Notes: generated by a model not told the origin, from the letters alone. Positions 1 through 7,838 are shown, counted from the stretch's first letter. The stretch: 24,146 bases of DNA from an uncultured Ellagibacter sp. (GCA_934661105.1 CAKUIV010000015.1:1-24146); one strand, 5' to 3'. Numbers and translations are program-made.

Positions 1-860
1 GGCGGAAGCTCGATTTCGGGGTAGACTTCGACGATGTCTTCGTCGCTTGAGCCCGCGTCGCCTTCCGCGTCTTCCTGTCCATCCGCCTCCGCCGCGTAGG
101 CTTTTTTCGGCGCGAATGGATTCGCGCTTTCCACAGCTCCTTCCGACGAGTCCGCCTTGCCGCGCGCGATATCGAGGTAATCGCCGTTCAGCTTGATCGC
201 CTCATCCTCGGCAACGGTTTCGAAGCTGCTCGAGTCGAACCCTTCGCCGGCGCATTGCTCGATGAAGGGCGCCTGCACGCTTTTGACCTGGGCTCCTTTC
301 TTGATTTCGGCATCGGAGAGCGAGTCGCCGAGCACCACGCGTTCGATCTTCGCGCTCGGCTCGATTTCGAGGTCGGCGCTTGTGGGAACGAGCACGGTGT
401 CGACGGAGCCTTCGATTTTCGCCTTGCCGACAGCGCCCACGCCGAGTACCGCGAGCGAAGACGAGGACGCGATGCGAACCACCGCGTCGCTTACGGCGTT
501 GTCGGCGGTGAGCATGTTGCACGTGCCGTCCACGGTGAGTTCCTCTCCGTAGTCGCACACAGGCTCAAAGGCGAAGGCGCCCTCGTTTCCGCGGTAGCCG
601 ACGCAGAGCTTGCCTGTTTCGGCGTCGGGGTAAAGGTGCAACGCGTCGCCCGTGTAGGCGATTCCCTCCTTCGCGCCGTTCACGTAGAACTTCCCGTCTT
701 CGATTCTCACCGAGGGCGTGGCGTTTGCCGATGCGTCACTTGTTGTCGTTTGCCCTGGTTGGCAGCCGACAAGGCAGGTCGAGACGCCTCCGAAGGCAAC
801 GGTTGCGGCGGCGATGGAGCCGGCGCGCACGAAATCGCGTCTTTTGATGTTGCGGCTCAT
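1..860 (-). CDS. Tat-exported lipoprotein of unknown function, partial (3' end beyond left edge)
   Basis: An open frame runs from an ATG at 860 to base 1 with no stop, so about 286 residues are visible and the C-terminus is missing. AAAGGAAG lies about 6 nt before the ATG. The N-terminus has a twin-arginine motif (RRDF, residues 7-10), a hydrophobic stretch and a lipobox ending at Cys33 (LVGC), so export by Tat and lipid anchoring are likely. Residues about 100-190 alternate short beta-prone stretches with G/D/A turns (for example KIEGSV, DLEIEP, KIERVV), which resembles a small right-handed beta-helix. Residues about 225-286 are rich in A, E, D and S. No catalytic motif was recognised and I give no function. 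It follows the hydrolase gene on the same strand after 67 nt and may be cotranscribed with it. Confidence 0.8.
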   Translation of the reverse strand, partial: MSRNIKRRDFVRAGSIAAATVAFGGVSTCLVGCQPGQTTTSDASANATPSVRIEDGKFYVNGAKEGIAYTGDALHLYPDAETGKLCVGYRGNEGAFAFEPVCDYGEELTVDGTCNMLTADNAVSDAVVRIASSSSLAVLGVGAVGKAKIEGSVDTVLVPTSADLEIEPSAKIERVVLGDSLSDAEIKKGAQVKSVQAPFIEQCAGEGFDSSSFETVAEDEAIKLNGDYLDIARGKADSSEGAVESANPFAPKKAYAAEADGQEDAEGDAGSSDEDIVEVYPEIELP

Positions 861-927
861 GGGGTCTTCCTTTCGATTGGGGGCAGGGGCGTGCGTTTGC
901 GGCGGCGCCCAGCGTGCGAGGTGATTG

Positions 928-2016
928 CTACGAACTCAGGCTGAATCGATAGACGTCGTCCCAATTTCGTCTCAGGCAAACGTCGGCGGTGAGGTCGGTG
1001 TTGTTGTAGACGATCGACCACTGGGTGTTGCTCGTCACGTCGTCGGGGTTGGGGTCCTGTGCTGCCGCTTTCAATGCTTCCCACGCAACGTCGCAGGTGA
1101 CGAGGCCATCGTTCGCATCGAGCACATCGGCGATGGCGATCGCTCGTTCTTTTCCGTGCCCAAGGTCGCCATTCTTCTGGTTGGAAAGCACCTCATCGGC
1201 GTAGAGCGCGTAGTAGTTCGTTATCTCGCGCACGGGGGTGGCGACCATGCGGCGCGTCTCGCTTTTCGGGTCCCATTCGACGATGCGGCTGTCGCCTTGG
1301 GCGTCGCTTATGAAAAAGTGGTAGTCGCGTCCCGCCATGGCGTGCATGTCGTAGCGTTCGAGCAGGTCGACGGCTTGCTGCGTGCTCGCCGCACGGTCGA
1401 GCACAAGGCGTATGGCGAGCGAGGTGTTGATCGCGGGTTTGCCTGTCTGCTGGTCGGTCGCTTCGCTGTCGAGCGTGAGCACCGCGATCGACACGCCCTT
1501 CTCGTTGATGCCGTCAAGTGCCGCGAAGGGGCCCAAAAGCGACGCGATGCGGCCCTTGATGCTGGAATCGGGGCTGTTCGCGCGCAGGTTGTTCAGCGCC
1601 GAGAAGCAGATCGACTCGTACCCGTCTGCGGGATCGGTATGCACGAGCAGCGCCGAGGTGTCGTCTTTGAAGTCGTAGTTGCGCCCCATGAGGACGTCGC
1701 CGTCGGTCGTTTGCGTGCGGAAGGCGCTGCAGGCGAACTTCGGCGCCTTCACCTCGATGGGCACGCCGGGGAGCACTTGGGCGAGCACGGCGTCGATGTA
1801 GGCCTGGTCGTCGCTTACGTCGGCGTCGATGATGGCGTCGAGGTCGTAGCCAAAGGTCGCATCGATGCGGTACAGGTTGTAGCCGTCTTCGTACGATGTG
1901 ACGCGCTCGAGCGAGAACGCGGTGGCGATTTGCTTGCCATACGCAGTGCCTAGGGCGACGGCCCCGATCGCGACAAGCGCGACGACGCCGGCGGCGATCC
2001 ACTTCGCTTTTCCCAT
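928..2016 (-). CDS. Membrane-anchored linear-amide C-N hydrolase (choloylglycine hydrolase / penicillin acylase family)
   Basis: The protein has 362 residues from the ATG at 2016, preceded by GAGGAAAC; the frame is open further upstream but without a better ribosome site. Residues about 6-25 form one hydrophobic segment with no lipobox, so a signal anchor is likely. Residues 20-95 would then be a spacer or pro-region. The family signature follows: Cys96, Arg112 and Asp115 have the same spacing as Cys2, Arg18 and Asp21 of bile salt hydrolases, within CSAF...GDVLMGRNYDF. An NEKGVSIAV stretch also fits. Members cleave amide bonds in conjugated bile acids, penicillin V or N-acyl compounds; the substrate here cannot be read from sequence. 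In the classical family Cys is exposed as the N-terminal residue, so processing before Cys96 is expected if the enzyme is active. It lies downstream of a LuxR-type regulator gene. Confidence 0.85.
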   Translation of the reverse strand: MGKAKWIAAGVVALVAIGAVALGTAYGKQIATAFSLERVTSYEDGYNLYRIDATFGYDLDAIIDADVSDDQAYIDAVLAQVLPGVPIEVKAPKFACSAFRTQTTDGDVLMGRNYDFKDDTSALLVHTDPADGYESICFSALNNLRANSPDSSIKGRIASLLGPFAALDGINEKGVSIAVLTLDSEATDQQTGKPAINTSLAIRLVLDRAASTQQAVDLLERYDMHAMAGRDYHFFISDAQGDSRIVEWDPKSETRRMVATPVREITNYYALYADEVLSNQKNGDLGHGKERAIAIADVLDANDGLVTCDVAWEALKAAAQDPNPDDVTSNTQWSIVYNNTDLTADVCLRRNWDDVYRFSLSS

Positions 2017-2079
2017 AGTTTCCTCGCTTTCGCCGTGTGTTCCTGCTGGTATTTTCCCAAAACAGAAGCGGCGAGGCGT

Positions 2080-2105
2080 CACCCGTTCCGACACGAAATC
2101 GGGTG
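2080..2105. repeat. Short inverted repeat between the LuxR-type regulator and hydrolase genes
   Basis: CACCCG at 2080-2085 and CGGGTG at 2100-2105 form a perfect 6-bp inverted repeat with a 14-nt spacer. It sits about 65-90 nt upstream of the hydrolase start, just after the regulator stop codon. It could be a binding site for the neighbouring regulator or a weak hairpin. No run of T follows it, so it is not an obvious terminator. The function is a guess. Confidence 0.3.
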
Positions 2106-2115
2106 AAGGGAAACG

Positions 2116-3177
2116 TCAGCGCAGCATGAAGCGCGAAAGCTCGCGGCGGTTCTTGATGCCGAGCTTCGCGTAGACGTGGCGCGCATGGGTTTTCACCGTG
2201 TTCTCGGACACGTTGAGAAACGATGCGATTTCCCTGATCGTCCATCCGCGATTCAGAAGCATCGCGATGGAGAACTCGGTGGTGGTGAGGTTGTCGGCGA
2301 CCTCTTCCTGCATGCGCGGGTTGTGCACGCGCCGCCATCCGGCGGAAAAGCGGTAGGTGATGTCGATGATGCGGCGGTAGGCGTCGGGGTCGACGGGTTT
2401 CACGCAGGTCTCGATGAGACCGCCCAAAAGCCCGTGGTGCTCGGCGATGCCCTGGATGAGCCCATCGGGTTTCGCGAGGTCCCATGCGCGGGTGAACAGG
2501 CTTTTCGCGTAGTCGAGCTGCTTTAACGACATCGCGCTCATGCAGCCGACGAGGTGCAGGTACAGCGCCGGGATGGGGAAAAGCGCGCTCGCCATGGAAA
2601 GCGCGCCCTCGACGATGCCGAGCGATTGCCCGTAGTCGCCGCGGAGATAAGCCTGGTGGGCACGCACATTCGCCAGGAACATGCGCACGCCTTCGCTTAA
2701 GCCCTGAGGTGCGGTGAGGGGCGTGGTGGTATTGCCGCGTCCCTCATCGAGATGCAGAAGCGAGAGCGCTGCGTCTCGAGCGAACAGCGCGACGGGCGCT
2801 TCGAGCCCGTGTGCGTTTTCGACCTGGCGCTCCAGGATGGCAAGCGCGTCTCGCGCCTTCGAGATGCGGTTCAGGGGGAGACACGAATAGGCCGAGATGA
2901 AGCACGCCGAGCTGCGAAGGCCCACGTCCCTCGATTCGAGGTAGGGCTCGGAGAGCGCGAGCGCATCTTCGGGGCGGCCCTGGAAGTAGGCGAGCTCGGA
3001 AAGCGCGATGGCGCGTTCGTCGGGATCGGAAAGCGACTCGGCATGCTCGCGTGCGCGCCCGAGCGGGAAACTGCTGCCGATAAGCGGCATGAGGATGGGG
3101 GAATGGGCGGTATCGCATCCGGGCTCGCCGGCGTTCGAGCCGGTCGGCGATTCTTTCAAGCTCATAGGCGCAGGCAC
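2116..3177 (-). CDS. LuxR-type transcriptional regulator
   Basis: The protein has 353 residues. The C-terminal part, about 297-353, is a LuxR/NarL helix-turn-helix: LTTTEFSIAMLL, then TIREIASFLNVSENTVKTH and the closing YAKLGIKNRRELSRF. The preceding 240 residues are predicted mostly helical with paired helices of TPR character, as in MalT/LAL-type regulators, but no ATPase or receiver domain is visible. The GTG at 3177 is chosen because AAAGGAG ends 7 nt before it; the in-frame ATG at 3165 would be about 19 nt away. The gene starts 35 nt after the ATPase stop and ends 99 nt before the hydrolase start, all on one strand. It could act on either neighbour. Its ligand and targets are unknown. 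Confidence 0.88.
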   Translation of the reverse strand: MPAPMSLKESPTGSNAGEPGCDTAHSPILMPLIGSSFPLGRAREHAESLSDPDERAIALSELAYFQGRPEDALALSEPYLESRDVGLRSSACFISAYSCLPLNRISKARDALAILERQVENAHGLEAPVALFARDAALSLLHLDEGRGNTTTPLTAPQGLSEGVRMFLANVRAHQAYLRGDYGQSLGIVEGALSMASALFPIPALYLHLVGCMSAMSLKQLDYAKSLFTRAWDLAKPDGLIQGIAEHHGLLGGLIETCVKPVDPDAYRRIIDITYRFSAGWRRVHNPRMQEEVADNLTTTEFSIAMLLNRGWTIREIASFLNVSENTVKTHARHVYAKLGIKNRRELSRFMLR

Positions 3178-3212
3178 GGTAAGGCTCCTTTCGGTTCGCC
3201 TTCATGATACGC

Positions 3213-4379
3213 TTATCGAGCGTGTGGATGCGTGGCGGCATAGTCGAGACGGTCGATCTCCATTCCCAATGCCTGTGCCGCGTCAATGAGTTCTGCGTTG
3301 CGGGCGTTCAGGGTACCGAAGGCGGGCGGGCATACGATGAGGCGATCGCATTGGGCGAGGAGCTTTTTTGCGCTCGAGAGCGCTGCATCGCTAATCGGCT
3401 CGAAGGCACGCTCGACCGCGACGTCTGCCGCAAGGTTGCGCGCGAGCTCGCAATCGACGTCGCCCTCGTGCAGCACGCCCGCGCAGAACGCCTCGCCTCG
3501 CCGCACGAGCCGGCGAAACGTCGCTGCTCCCGTGCCTCCGCCGGCGATGACGAACGTGTGCGCCTCGCCGTGCGGACGCCCCATTTCCACGCTGCCGAAA
3601 CGCTCGTTGAATGCCCCATGCTCGATTCCGTACAGCTCGCCGATGACCTCACGGGTGAAGACGTTCTCCGGCGCCCCAGCGTGGAAAACGCGCCCGTCTT
3701 TCACGCAGATCACCTTGTCGGCGCTCTTCTGCGCGAGTTCGAGCTCATGGATCGACATGATGACGGCGACGCCCTTCGCTTTCGCAAGGTGTCGAAGGAT
3801 TCGCAGCAGGTCGATTTGATAGCGGATGTCGAGGTACGACGTGGGCTCGTCCAGCACGAGCACGCGCGGGTCCTGCGCGATGGCGCGCGCGAGCATGACG
3901 CGTTGGCGTTGCCCGTCGCTTATCCGCATGAAGTCGCATTCGGCGAGGTCTTCAACGTGCGCGATCCGCATGGCCTCGTTGACGCGCGCCTTGTCATCGA
4001 CCGTGAGCACACCCATGCGCCCCGTATAGGGATGGCGTCCGGCTTCGACGATATCGCGGCAGGTGAGAAGCTCGGTTTGAGGCCGGTTCGTCAGCATGAC
4101 GGCCAAATTGCGCGCAAGTTCGGGCGCTTTCCACGTCGCGATGTCGCGGCCGTCGAGCTCGACGACGCCGCCCATCGGCGCCAAATGGCGCGCGATGGTT
4201 TTGAGAATGGTCGATTTCCCCGACCCGTTCGGCCCGATGAGCGCCACGACGTCGCCTACGCGCACGTCGAGGTTCACGCCTTCGACCACGAGCTTCCGGT
4301 CGTACCCCACCGACAAGTCGCGAATGCTGAAAAGGGAGCTGCCGTCCCTGTGCTCCCGGGGTTTGGGGATGCATTCCAT
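3213..4379 (-). CDS. ABC transporter ATP-binding protein, FecE/BtuD type, with extra C-terminal domain
   Basis: Using the ATG at 4379 the protein has 388 residues. Motifs: Walker A GPNGSGKST (49-57), Q-loop region near NRPQTE (98-103), signature ISDGQRQR (153-160, a variant of LSGGQ), Walker B VLVLDEP (173-179) and H-loop His211. It would power the FecCD-type permease encoded just upstream. Ordinary members end near residue 255; this one continues about 130 residues as a Rossmann-like domain with FVIAGGGTGAATF (276-288), GVLHEGDVDC (301-310) and RAFEPIS (324-330). An in-frame ATG at 4529, directly after the permease stop, would add 50 residues. Those have poor third-position GC after the first 11 codons and lie partly in a long inverted repeat, so I prefer 4379, although its Shine-Dalgarno site (AGGA, about 10 nt away) is modest. 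Confidence 0.9.
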   Translation of the reverse strand: MECIPKPREHRDGSSLFSIRDLSVGYDRKLVVEGVNLDVRVGDVVALIGPNGSGKSTILKTIARHLAPMGGVVELDGRDIATWKAPELARNLAVMLTNRPQTELLTCRDIVEAGRHPYTGRMGVLTVDDKARVNEAMRIAHVEDLAECDFMRISDGQRQRVMLARAIAQDPRVLVLDEPTSYLDIRYQIDLLRILRHLAKAKGVAVIMSIHELELAQKSADKVICVKDGRVFHAGAPENVFTREVIGELYGIEHGAFNERFGSVEMGRPHGEAHTFVIAGGGTGAATFRRLVRRGEAFCAGVLHEGDVDCELARNLAADVAVERAFEPISDAALSSAKKLLAQCDRLIVCPPAFGTLNARNAELIDAAQALGMEIDRLDYAATHPHAR

Positions 4380-4473
4380 GCTCAAACAGTCCTGAGCTCG
4401 CGCGAAAGTGCCTAAGGGCACTTTCGGCTCGTGCGGAACTGCGCGTGGAACGCATCCACCAACCCCGGGAGCA
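4351..4473. repeat. Long imperfect inverted repeat at the permease-ATPase junction
   Basis: Left arm 4351-4412 and right arm 4417-4473 are reverse complements around a 4-nt centre (TAAG, 4413-4416). The inner 10 bp (4403-4412 with 4417-4426) match perfectly. The outer 30 bp (4351-4380 with 4444-4473) match at 26 positions, including 13 in a row at the tips. The middle aligns only with short gaps. In the minus-strand mRNA the second arm covers the preferred ATPase ATG and its ribosome site. It may be a small palindromic element or an RNA structure that tunes ATPase translation. Third-position GC falls across this stretch, unlike the flanking genes. Confidence 0.75.
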
Positions 4474-4529
4474 GATGCTCCTTCTTGCTTCAAATTGCTC
4501 GAGCGCTCGTCGGTCGTGCCGTCCTTCAT

Positions 4530-5570
4530 TCACTTCACCCGCTTTCTCAACATGAGCGCGATAACCACCGGCGCGCCGAAGACGGCCGTGACGGCGCTGA
4601 TGGAAAGCTCGACGGGCGAGAAAAGCGTGCGTGCGATGAGGTCGCAGCCCGCGCAGAAGATGGCGCCGCCGAGGAAGCACGCGGGGATCACGCGGATGGG
4701 CTTCGACGACTTGAGCGCGGTTTTCACGAGGTGCGGCACGGCGATGCCGACGAACGACACCGGGCCGGCGAACGCGGTCACGCACGCGGAGAGCATGCTC
4801 GCGAGAAGCACGAGCACCACACGGAAGCGTGCCACGTTCACGCCGACGCTTCTCGCGTAGGCCTCTCCCAGCTGGAACGCCGAAAGCGGCTTCGACAGCG
4901 CGAACACGAGGGCGCTTACAACGACTACGACGACGGCGATGATCGCGAGGTCGTCCCAGCTCGAACCCGAGAAGCTGCCTTGCGACCAGTTGTGCAGGTT
5001 CACGATGGACTGGTCGTCGGCGAACGCGATGAGGAAGTTCGTCGCCGCCGAGCAGATGTATCCCACCATGACGCCCGCCACGATGAGCATCGCCATAGAG
5101 CTCACGCGCCGCGCGATGAGGAGCACGAACCCTATGGTGATAAGCGAGCCCAGAAACGCCGCAGTCACCATGACCGGCGACGACATGGCCTGGTTCGCGC
5201 CCAAAAGCACGATCATCACGAGCGCGACGACGAACTTCGCGCCCGACGACACACCGAGGATGAACGGGTCGGCGATGGGGTTGTTGAAGAACGTCTGCAG
5301 CAAAAAACCCGAAAGCGCGAGCGCGCCTCCCAAGAGCACCGCCGTGAGCACACGCGGCAGGCGGATCTCCCAGATGATCTGGCTTTCCATACCATCCGCA
5401 TCGCCGCCGAAGAGGATGGACGGGATATGGTCGACGGGAACGAGGACGCTTCCGATGCAGAGATTCGCCGCCACGAGCGCCGCGAGCAGAAGCGCGAGCG
5501 CCGCCGTCGCGATGCGGCAGCGCGACGCGCGCCCCGTCTCGTCGTATGCCATCGAAAGCCGGCTTCTCAC
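4530..5570 (-). CDS. ABC transporter permease, FecCD/BtuC family
   Basis: The protein has 346 residues, normal for this family, with about ten hydrophobic segments. The signature RLPRVLTAVLLGGALALSG (about 70-88), followed by QTFFNNPIADPFILGVSSGA, is the classic FecCD/BtuC pattern. The segment GPVSFVGIAVPHLVK near residues 270-285 matches the conserved ATPase-coupling region. It would form a homodimeric inner-membrane channel for an iron, cobalt or tetrapyrrole-type complex. The GTG at 5570 lies 4 nt after the binding-protein stop; the ATG at 5552 is an alternative and neither has a strong ribosome site. The stop at 4530 touches a possible ATG for the ATPase. Context with cbiK and a cobalamin riboswitch points to a cobalt or corrinoid-related substrate, but the sequence does not fix it. 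Confidence 0.92.
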   Translation of the reverse strand: MRSRLSMAYDETGRASRCRIATAALALLLAALVAANLCIGSVLVPVDHIPSILFGGDADGMESQIIWEIRLPRVLTAVLLGGALALSGFLLQTFFNNPIADPFILGVSSGAKFVVALVMIVLLGANQAMSSPVMVTAAFLGSLITIGFVLLIARRVSSMAMLIVAGVMVGYICSAATNFLIAFADDQSIVNLHNWSQGSFSGSSWDDLAIIAVVVVVVSALVFALSKPLSAFQLGEAYARSVGVNVARFRVVLVLLASMLSACVTAFAGPVSFVGIAVPHLVKTALKSSKPIRVIPACFLGGAIFCAGCDLIARTLFSPVELSISAVTAVFGAPVVIALMLRKRVK

Positions 5571-5574
5571 GGTG

Positions 5575-7146
5575 CTAGTCCAGCTTCTTCAGGTAGCGGC
5601 ACCCGCTCGCGTCCTCGCCCGAGAGCATCCCGTGCATCTCCTCGATGATGTCGGCCGTCGAGGTCATCTGCTGGTACATGTCGGCGCGCGCCACCCAGAC
5701 GTCCCCGTTCTTCACGGCTTTGAACTGGGATAGCAGGGAATTCTTGGCCGTAAGGTCGCTCATGCTCGCAACCGATTCGTCGATCGTGCCGTTGTAGACG
5801 ATGACGTCGGCGTCCTTCGCCATCGCGAAGAACCGCTCCATCTCGAGCGTCATCGACGACCCGGACGTCGCGTTGCCCTGCTCGTCGTCAAGCGCATAGG
5901 TGCCGCCCGCGAGCTCGATCATCTGCGCCACGTAGTCGCCTGAGCGCCGCGTGACGGCGGCGCCGTTCGAGTTGATGTAGAAGTAGGCCACGGTCTTGCC
6001 CGAGCTTTCGAGCGAAGACACCTGCTCGACGCGTTCCTTCTGCTCGTCGAACAATCGCGCCGCCTCGTCTTCCTTGTCGAACAGCACGCCGAAGAGCTTG
6101 ATCCACTCGACGCGTCCGAGCGCTTCGGGCTCAGACGACGACTGCTCGGTGAGCACGGTAAGACCGAGCTTCTGCAGCTTCTCCTTCACGTCGGGGGTGT
6201 GGTTGATCATGGTGTTCTCGATCGCGAGCGTGCAACCTGAAGCCGAGATGCGTTCGTAGTCGGGGGCGCTGTACTTGCCGCCGTAGGCGATCGTGCCGTC
6301 CTCGAGCGCGCGCTTGAACCCCTCGACCGAGCAATCCTCGGCCTTCGTGCCGGACATGAGGACGTTGCCGTTCGCACCGAGGGCGTCGACGAGGCACATC
6401 GTCGACGACGACACGAGGTACACCTTGTCGGCGGGGCACTTGATGACGGCGATGTCGGGGCTTATGCCCTCCGGCGCCTCGGCACCGTCGGGGACGACGA
6501 GGAAGCGCTCGCCGTTCGAGATGCAGACGAGCCGGTAGCCGCCCGCGAACTCGTCGACCGTGAAATGCTCGGCGTATTCGAGCTGAAACGCGCCCGTGGG
6601 CTGCCACCCGTTGCCCAGATCGGCGTTATGGAAATCGGCGACGGCCGCCGTCTGCGCGGAGCCCGCCTTCTCGCCCCTGCCCGCGCCGCCATCCGTCTTC
6701 TCCTTCAGAGTCGAGGAGTCGAAGAAAAGCGTGTAGTCGATCGTATGCGGCGTCGACATGGCGAGCGTCTCAGCCGACACCGCCATCTCCTCGTCGAGCA
6801 CGACGGGGATCTCGAAGGTGGAATTCCCGTCGCTGCTCACTGGCGCGTAGTCGGTGCCGTCGACGGTCATCTTGTCGTAGCTCGAGCTCGACCAGACGAT
6901 GGTGGCGGTATACGAATCGCCGTCTTTCGCGATCGCGGTGGGCGACTCGATGCTCGCGCGCCCCGACCCGCCGGAAAGCGAGACGGCGATGGTGTATTCG
7001 GTGGAGGCCGCCTTGTCGCCGCCCGACGCGCCCGTGTTCGCGCTGCACCCCGCGAAAGGAAGCGCGATCAGGGCGGCGAGGACGACGGCGAGCGCACGCA
7101 TGATGATGCCGTTCTGTGCGCTCGTTTTCTTGGGAATCGAATGCAT
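5575..7146 (-). CDS. ABC transporter substrate-binding lipoprotein with N-terminal NEAT-like domain
   Basis: The protein has 523 residues. A signal peptide ends in a lipobox, PFAGC, with lipidated Cys34. Residues about 50-145 form a beta-rich domain (SGRASIESP, TATIVWSSSSYDKM, MSTPHTIDYTLFF) resembling NEAT-like domains of metal or haem uptake proteins. A low-complexity linker (about 146-170) leads to a periplasmic-binding-protein fold of the FecB/TroA type: an N-lobe to about 335, a long connecting helix around EWIKLFGVLFDKEDEAARLFDEQKERV, and a C-lobe to 523. It should deliver ligand to the permease encoded 4 nt downstream. The ATG at 7146 is 4 nt after the preceding stop; a start at 7101 (MRALAVV) would also give a valid signal peptide. 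The ligand is unknown; a cobalt complex, corrinoid or haem-like molecule fits the context. Confidence 0.88.
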   Translation of the reverse strand: MHSIPKKTSAQNGIIMRALAVVLAALIALPFAGCSANTGASGGDKAASTEYTIAVSLSGGSGRASIESPTAIAKDGDSYTATIVWSSSSYDKMTVDGTDYAPVSSDGNSTFEIPVVLDEEMAVSAETLAMSTPHTIDYTLFFDSSTLKEKTDGGAGRGEKAGSAQTAAVADFHNADLGNGWQPTGAFQLEYAEHFTVDEFAGGYRLVCISNGERFLVVPDGAEAPEGISPDIAVIKCPADKVYLVSSSTMCLVDALGANGNVLMSGTKAEDCSVEGFKRALEDGTIAYGGKYSAPDYERISASGCTLAIENTMINHTPDVKEKLQKLGLTVLTEQSSSEPEALGRVEWIKLFGVLFDKEDEAARLFDEQKERVEQVSSLESSGKTVAYFYINSNGAAVTRRSGDYVAQMIELAGGTYALDDEQGNATSGSSMTLEMERFFAMAKDADVIVYNGTIDESVASMSDLTAKNSLLSQFKAVKNGDVWVARADMYQQMTSTADIIEEMHGMLSGEDASGCRYLKKLD

Positions 7147-7150
7147 GGCA

Positions 7151-7690
7151 CTACTTCAACGCGTCAGCGCGCAGGGTCACGCCTGCGGATTCGAACACGA
7201 GCGTGCGGTCGTACCATTTCTCCTTCTTGATGCTCCATGCGGCGCAGGCGGTGTCCGCATCGAGCGCTTGGACGGGCACGTCGTAGGTGTATTTGCCCTC
7301 GGCGTTTTCCACGTAGGGGATGCAGTCGACATCGGTCGCGGCGGCAGCTTCCTCGCCCGTGCCCATGAAGAGCTTGCCGTAGCCCGTGCCGGAAAGCGTC
7401 ATCACGCAGTGCATGGAGCCGTTTTCCACGATGAGCTGGGCGTCGACGATCTTGAACATGTTCGAACTCGACTGCACGGTGATGGAATAGGTGCCGTCGG
7501 CGACCTTGTCGGCGGTGAGGGGAGCTTGTTCGGACGCGGCGCTCGCTTCGTCGGACGCGGCCTGCTCGGTCTTTTCCTGGGAGGCAGCGTCGCTCGCTGC
7601 CTTGTCGCTGCCCGACGAGCCTGCGCAACCTGCGAGCGTAAACGCGCCGAGCGCGGCGGCAACGACTACGGCGATGGCTTTCTTGAACAT
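7151..7690 (-). CDS. Small lipoprotein with a beta-rich ligand-binding-like domain
   Basis: The protein has 179 residues from the ATG at 7690, with AAAGGA about 6 nt upstream. A signal peptide ends at the lipobox LAGC (Cys22). An alanine, serine and glutamate-rich linker follows (about 23-60), then one domain, about 65-172, with DGTYSITVQSSSNMFKI, TLSGTGYGKLFMGT, YDVPVQALD and KKEKWYDRTLVFES. Its layout parallels the N-terminal domain of the binding protein encoded next, in the order IVW/TLS strand, Y-K/M turn, IPV/VPV strand, then a closing T-F strand. It may be an extra surface binder passing ligand to the transporter. I do not know a gene name. It lies between cbiK and the binding-protein gene, 4 nt before the latter, so shared transcription is likely. 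Confidence 0.82.
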   Translation of the reverse strand: MFKKAIAVVVAAALGAFTLAGCAGSSGSDKAASDAASQEKTEQAASDEASAASEQAPLTADKVADGTYSITVQSSSNMFKIVDAQLIVENGSMHCVMTLSGTGYGKLFMGTGEEAAAATDVDCIPYVENAEGKYTYDVPVQALDADTACAAWSIKKEKWYDRTLVFESAGVTLRADALK

Positions 7691-7752
7691 GAAGGGTCCT
7701 TTCGATTTCGAGTGAGGTGCCCGCGCCCGACCACCGGGCACGATGTGCGTGG

Positions 7753-7826
7753 ATGCTCCGGGATGGGTGCTCGCCCGTCATCGAGCGCGCATCCCGGAGC
7801 ATGGGGCGCAACGAGGGCGCCCCATG
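7753..7826. repeat. Two overlapping strong hairpins between cbiK and the lipoprotein gene
   Basis: Hairpin one pairs 7800-7809 with 7817-7826 (10 bp, 7-nt loop). Hairpin two pairs 7753-7765 with 7790-7802 (13 bp) and has an inner 5-bp stem, 7769-7773 with 7782-7786. They share 7800-7802, so both outer ends cannot pair at once. No T-run follows on the minus strand. They could protect or separate the cbiK part of the transcript from the transporter part, or act as a weak terminator. The 148-nt gap is the largest inside the unit. Confidence 0.7.
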
Positions 7827-7838
7827 TGCGCGTGAAGT

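Noticed and set aside
4380..4529. Fifty-residue N-terminal extension of the ATPase from the ATG at 4529
   Set aside because: Codon use is poor after 11 codons, the family starts later, and the stretch forms a long inverted repeat. It is kept as an alternative, not as the main call.
4431..5648. Long plus-strand reading frame opposite the permease gene, and many similar antisense frames elsewhere
   Set aside because: The predicted proteins are Arg/His-rich or low in complexity without family motifs. They mirror the GC-rich real genes on the other strand.
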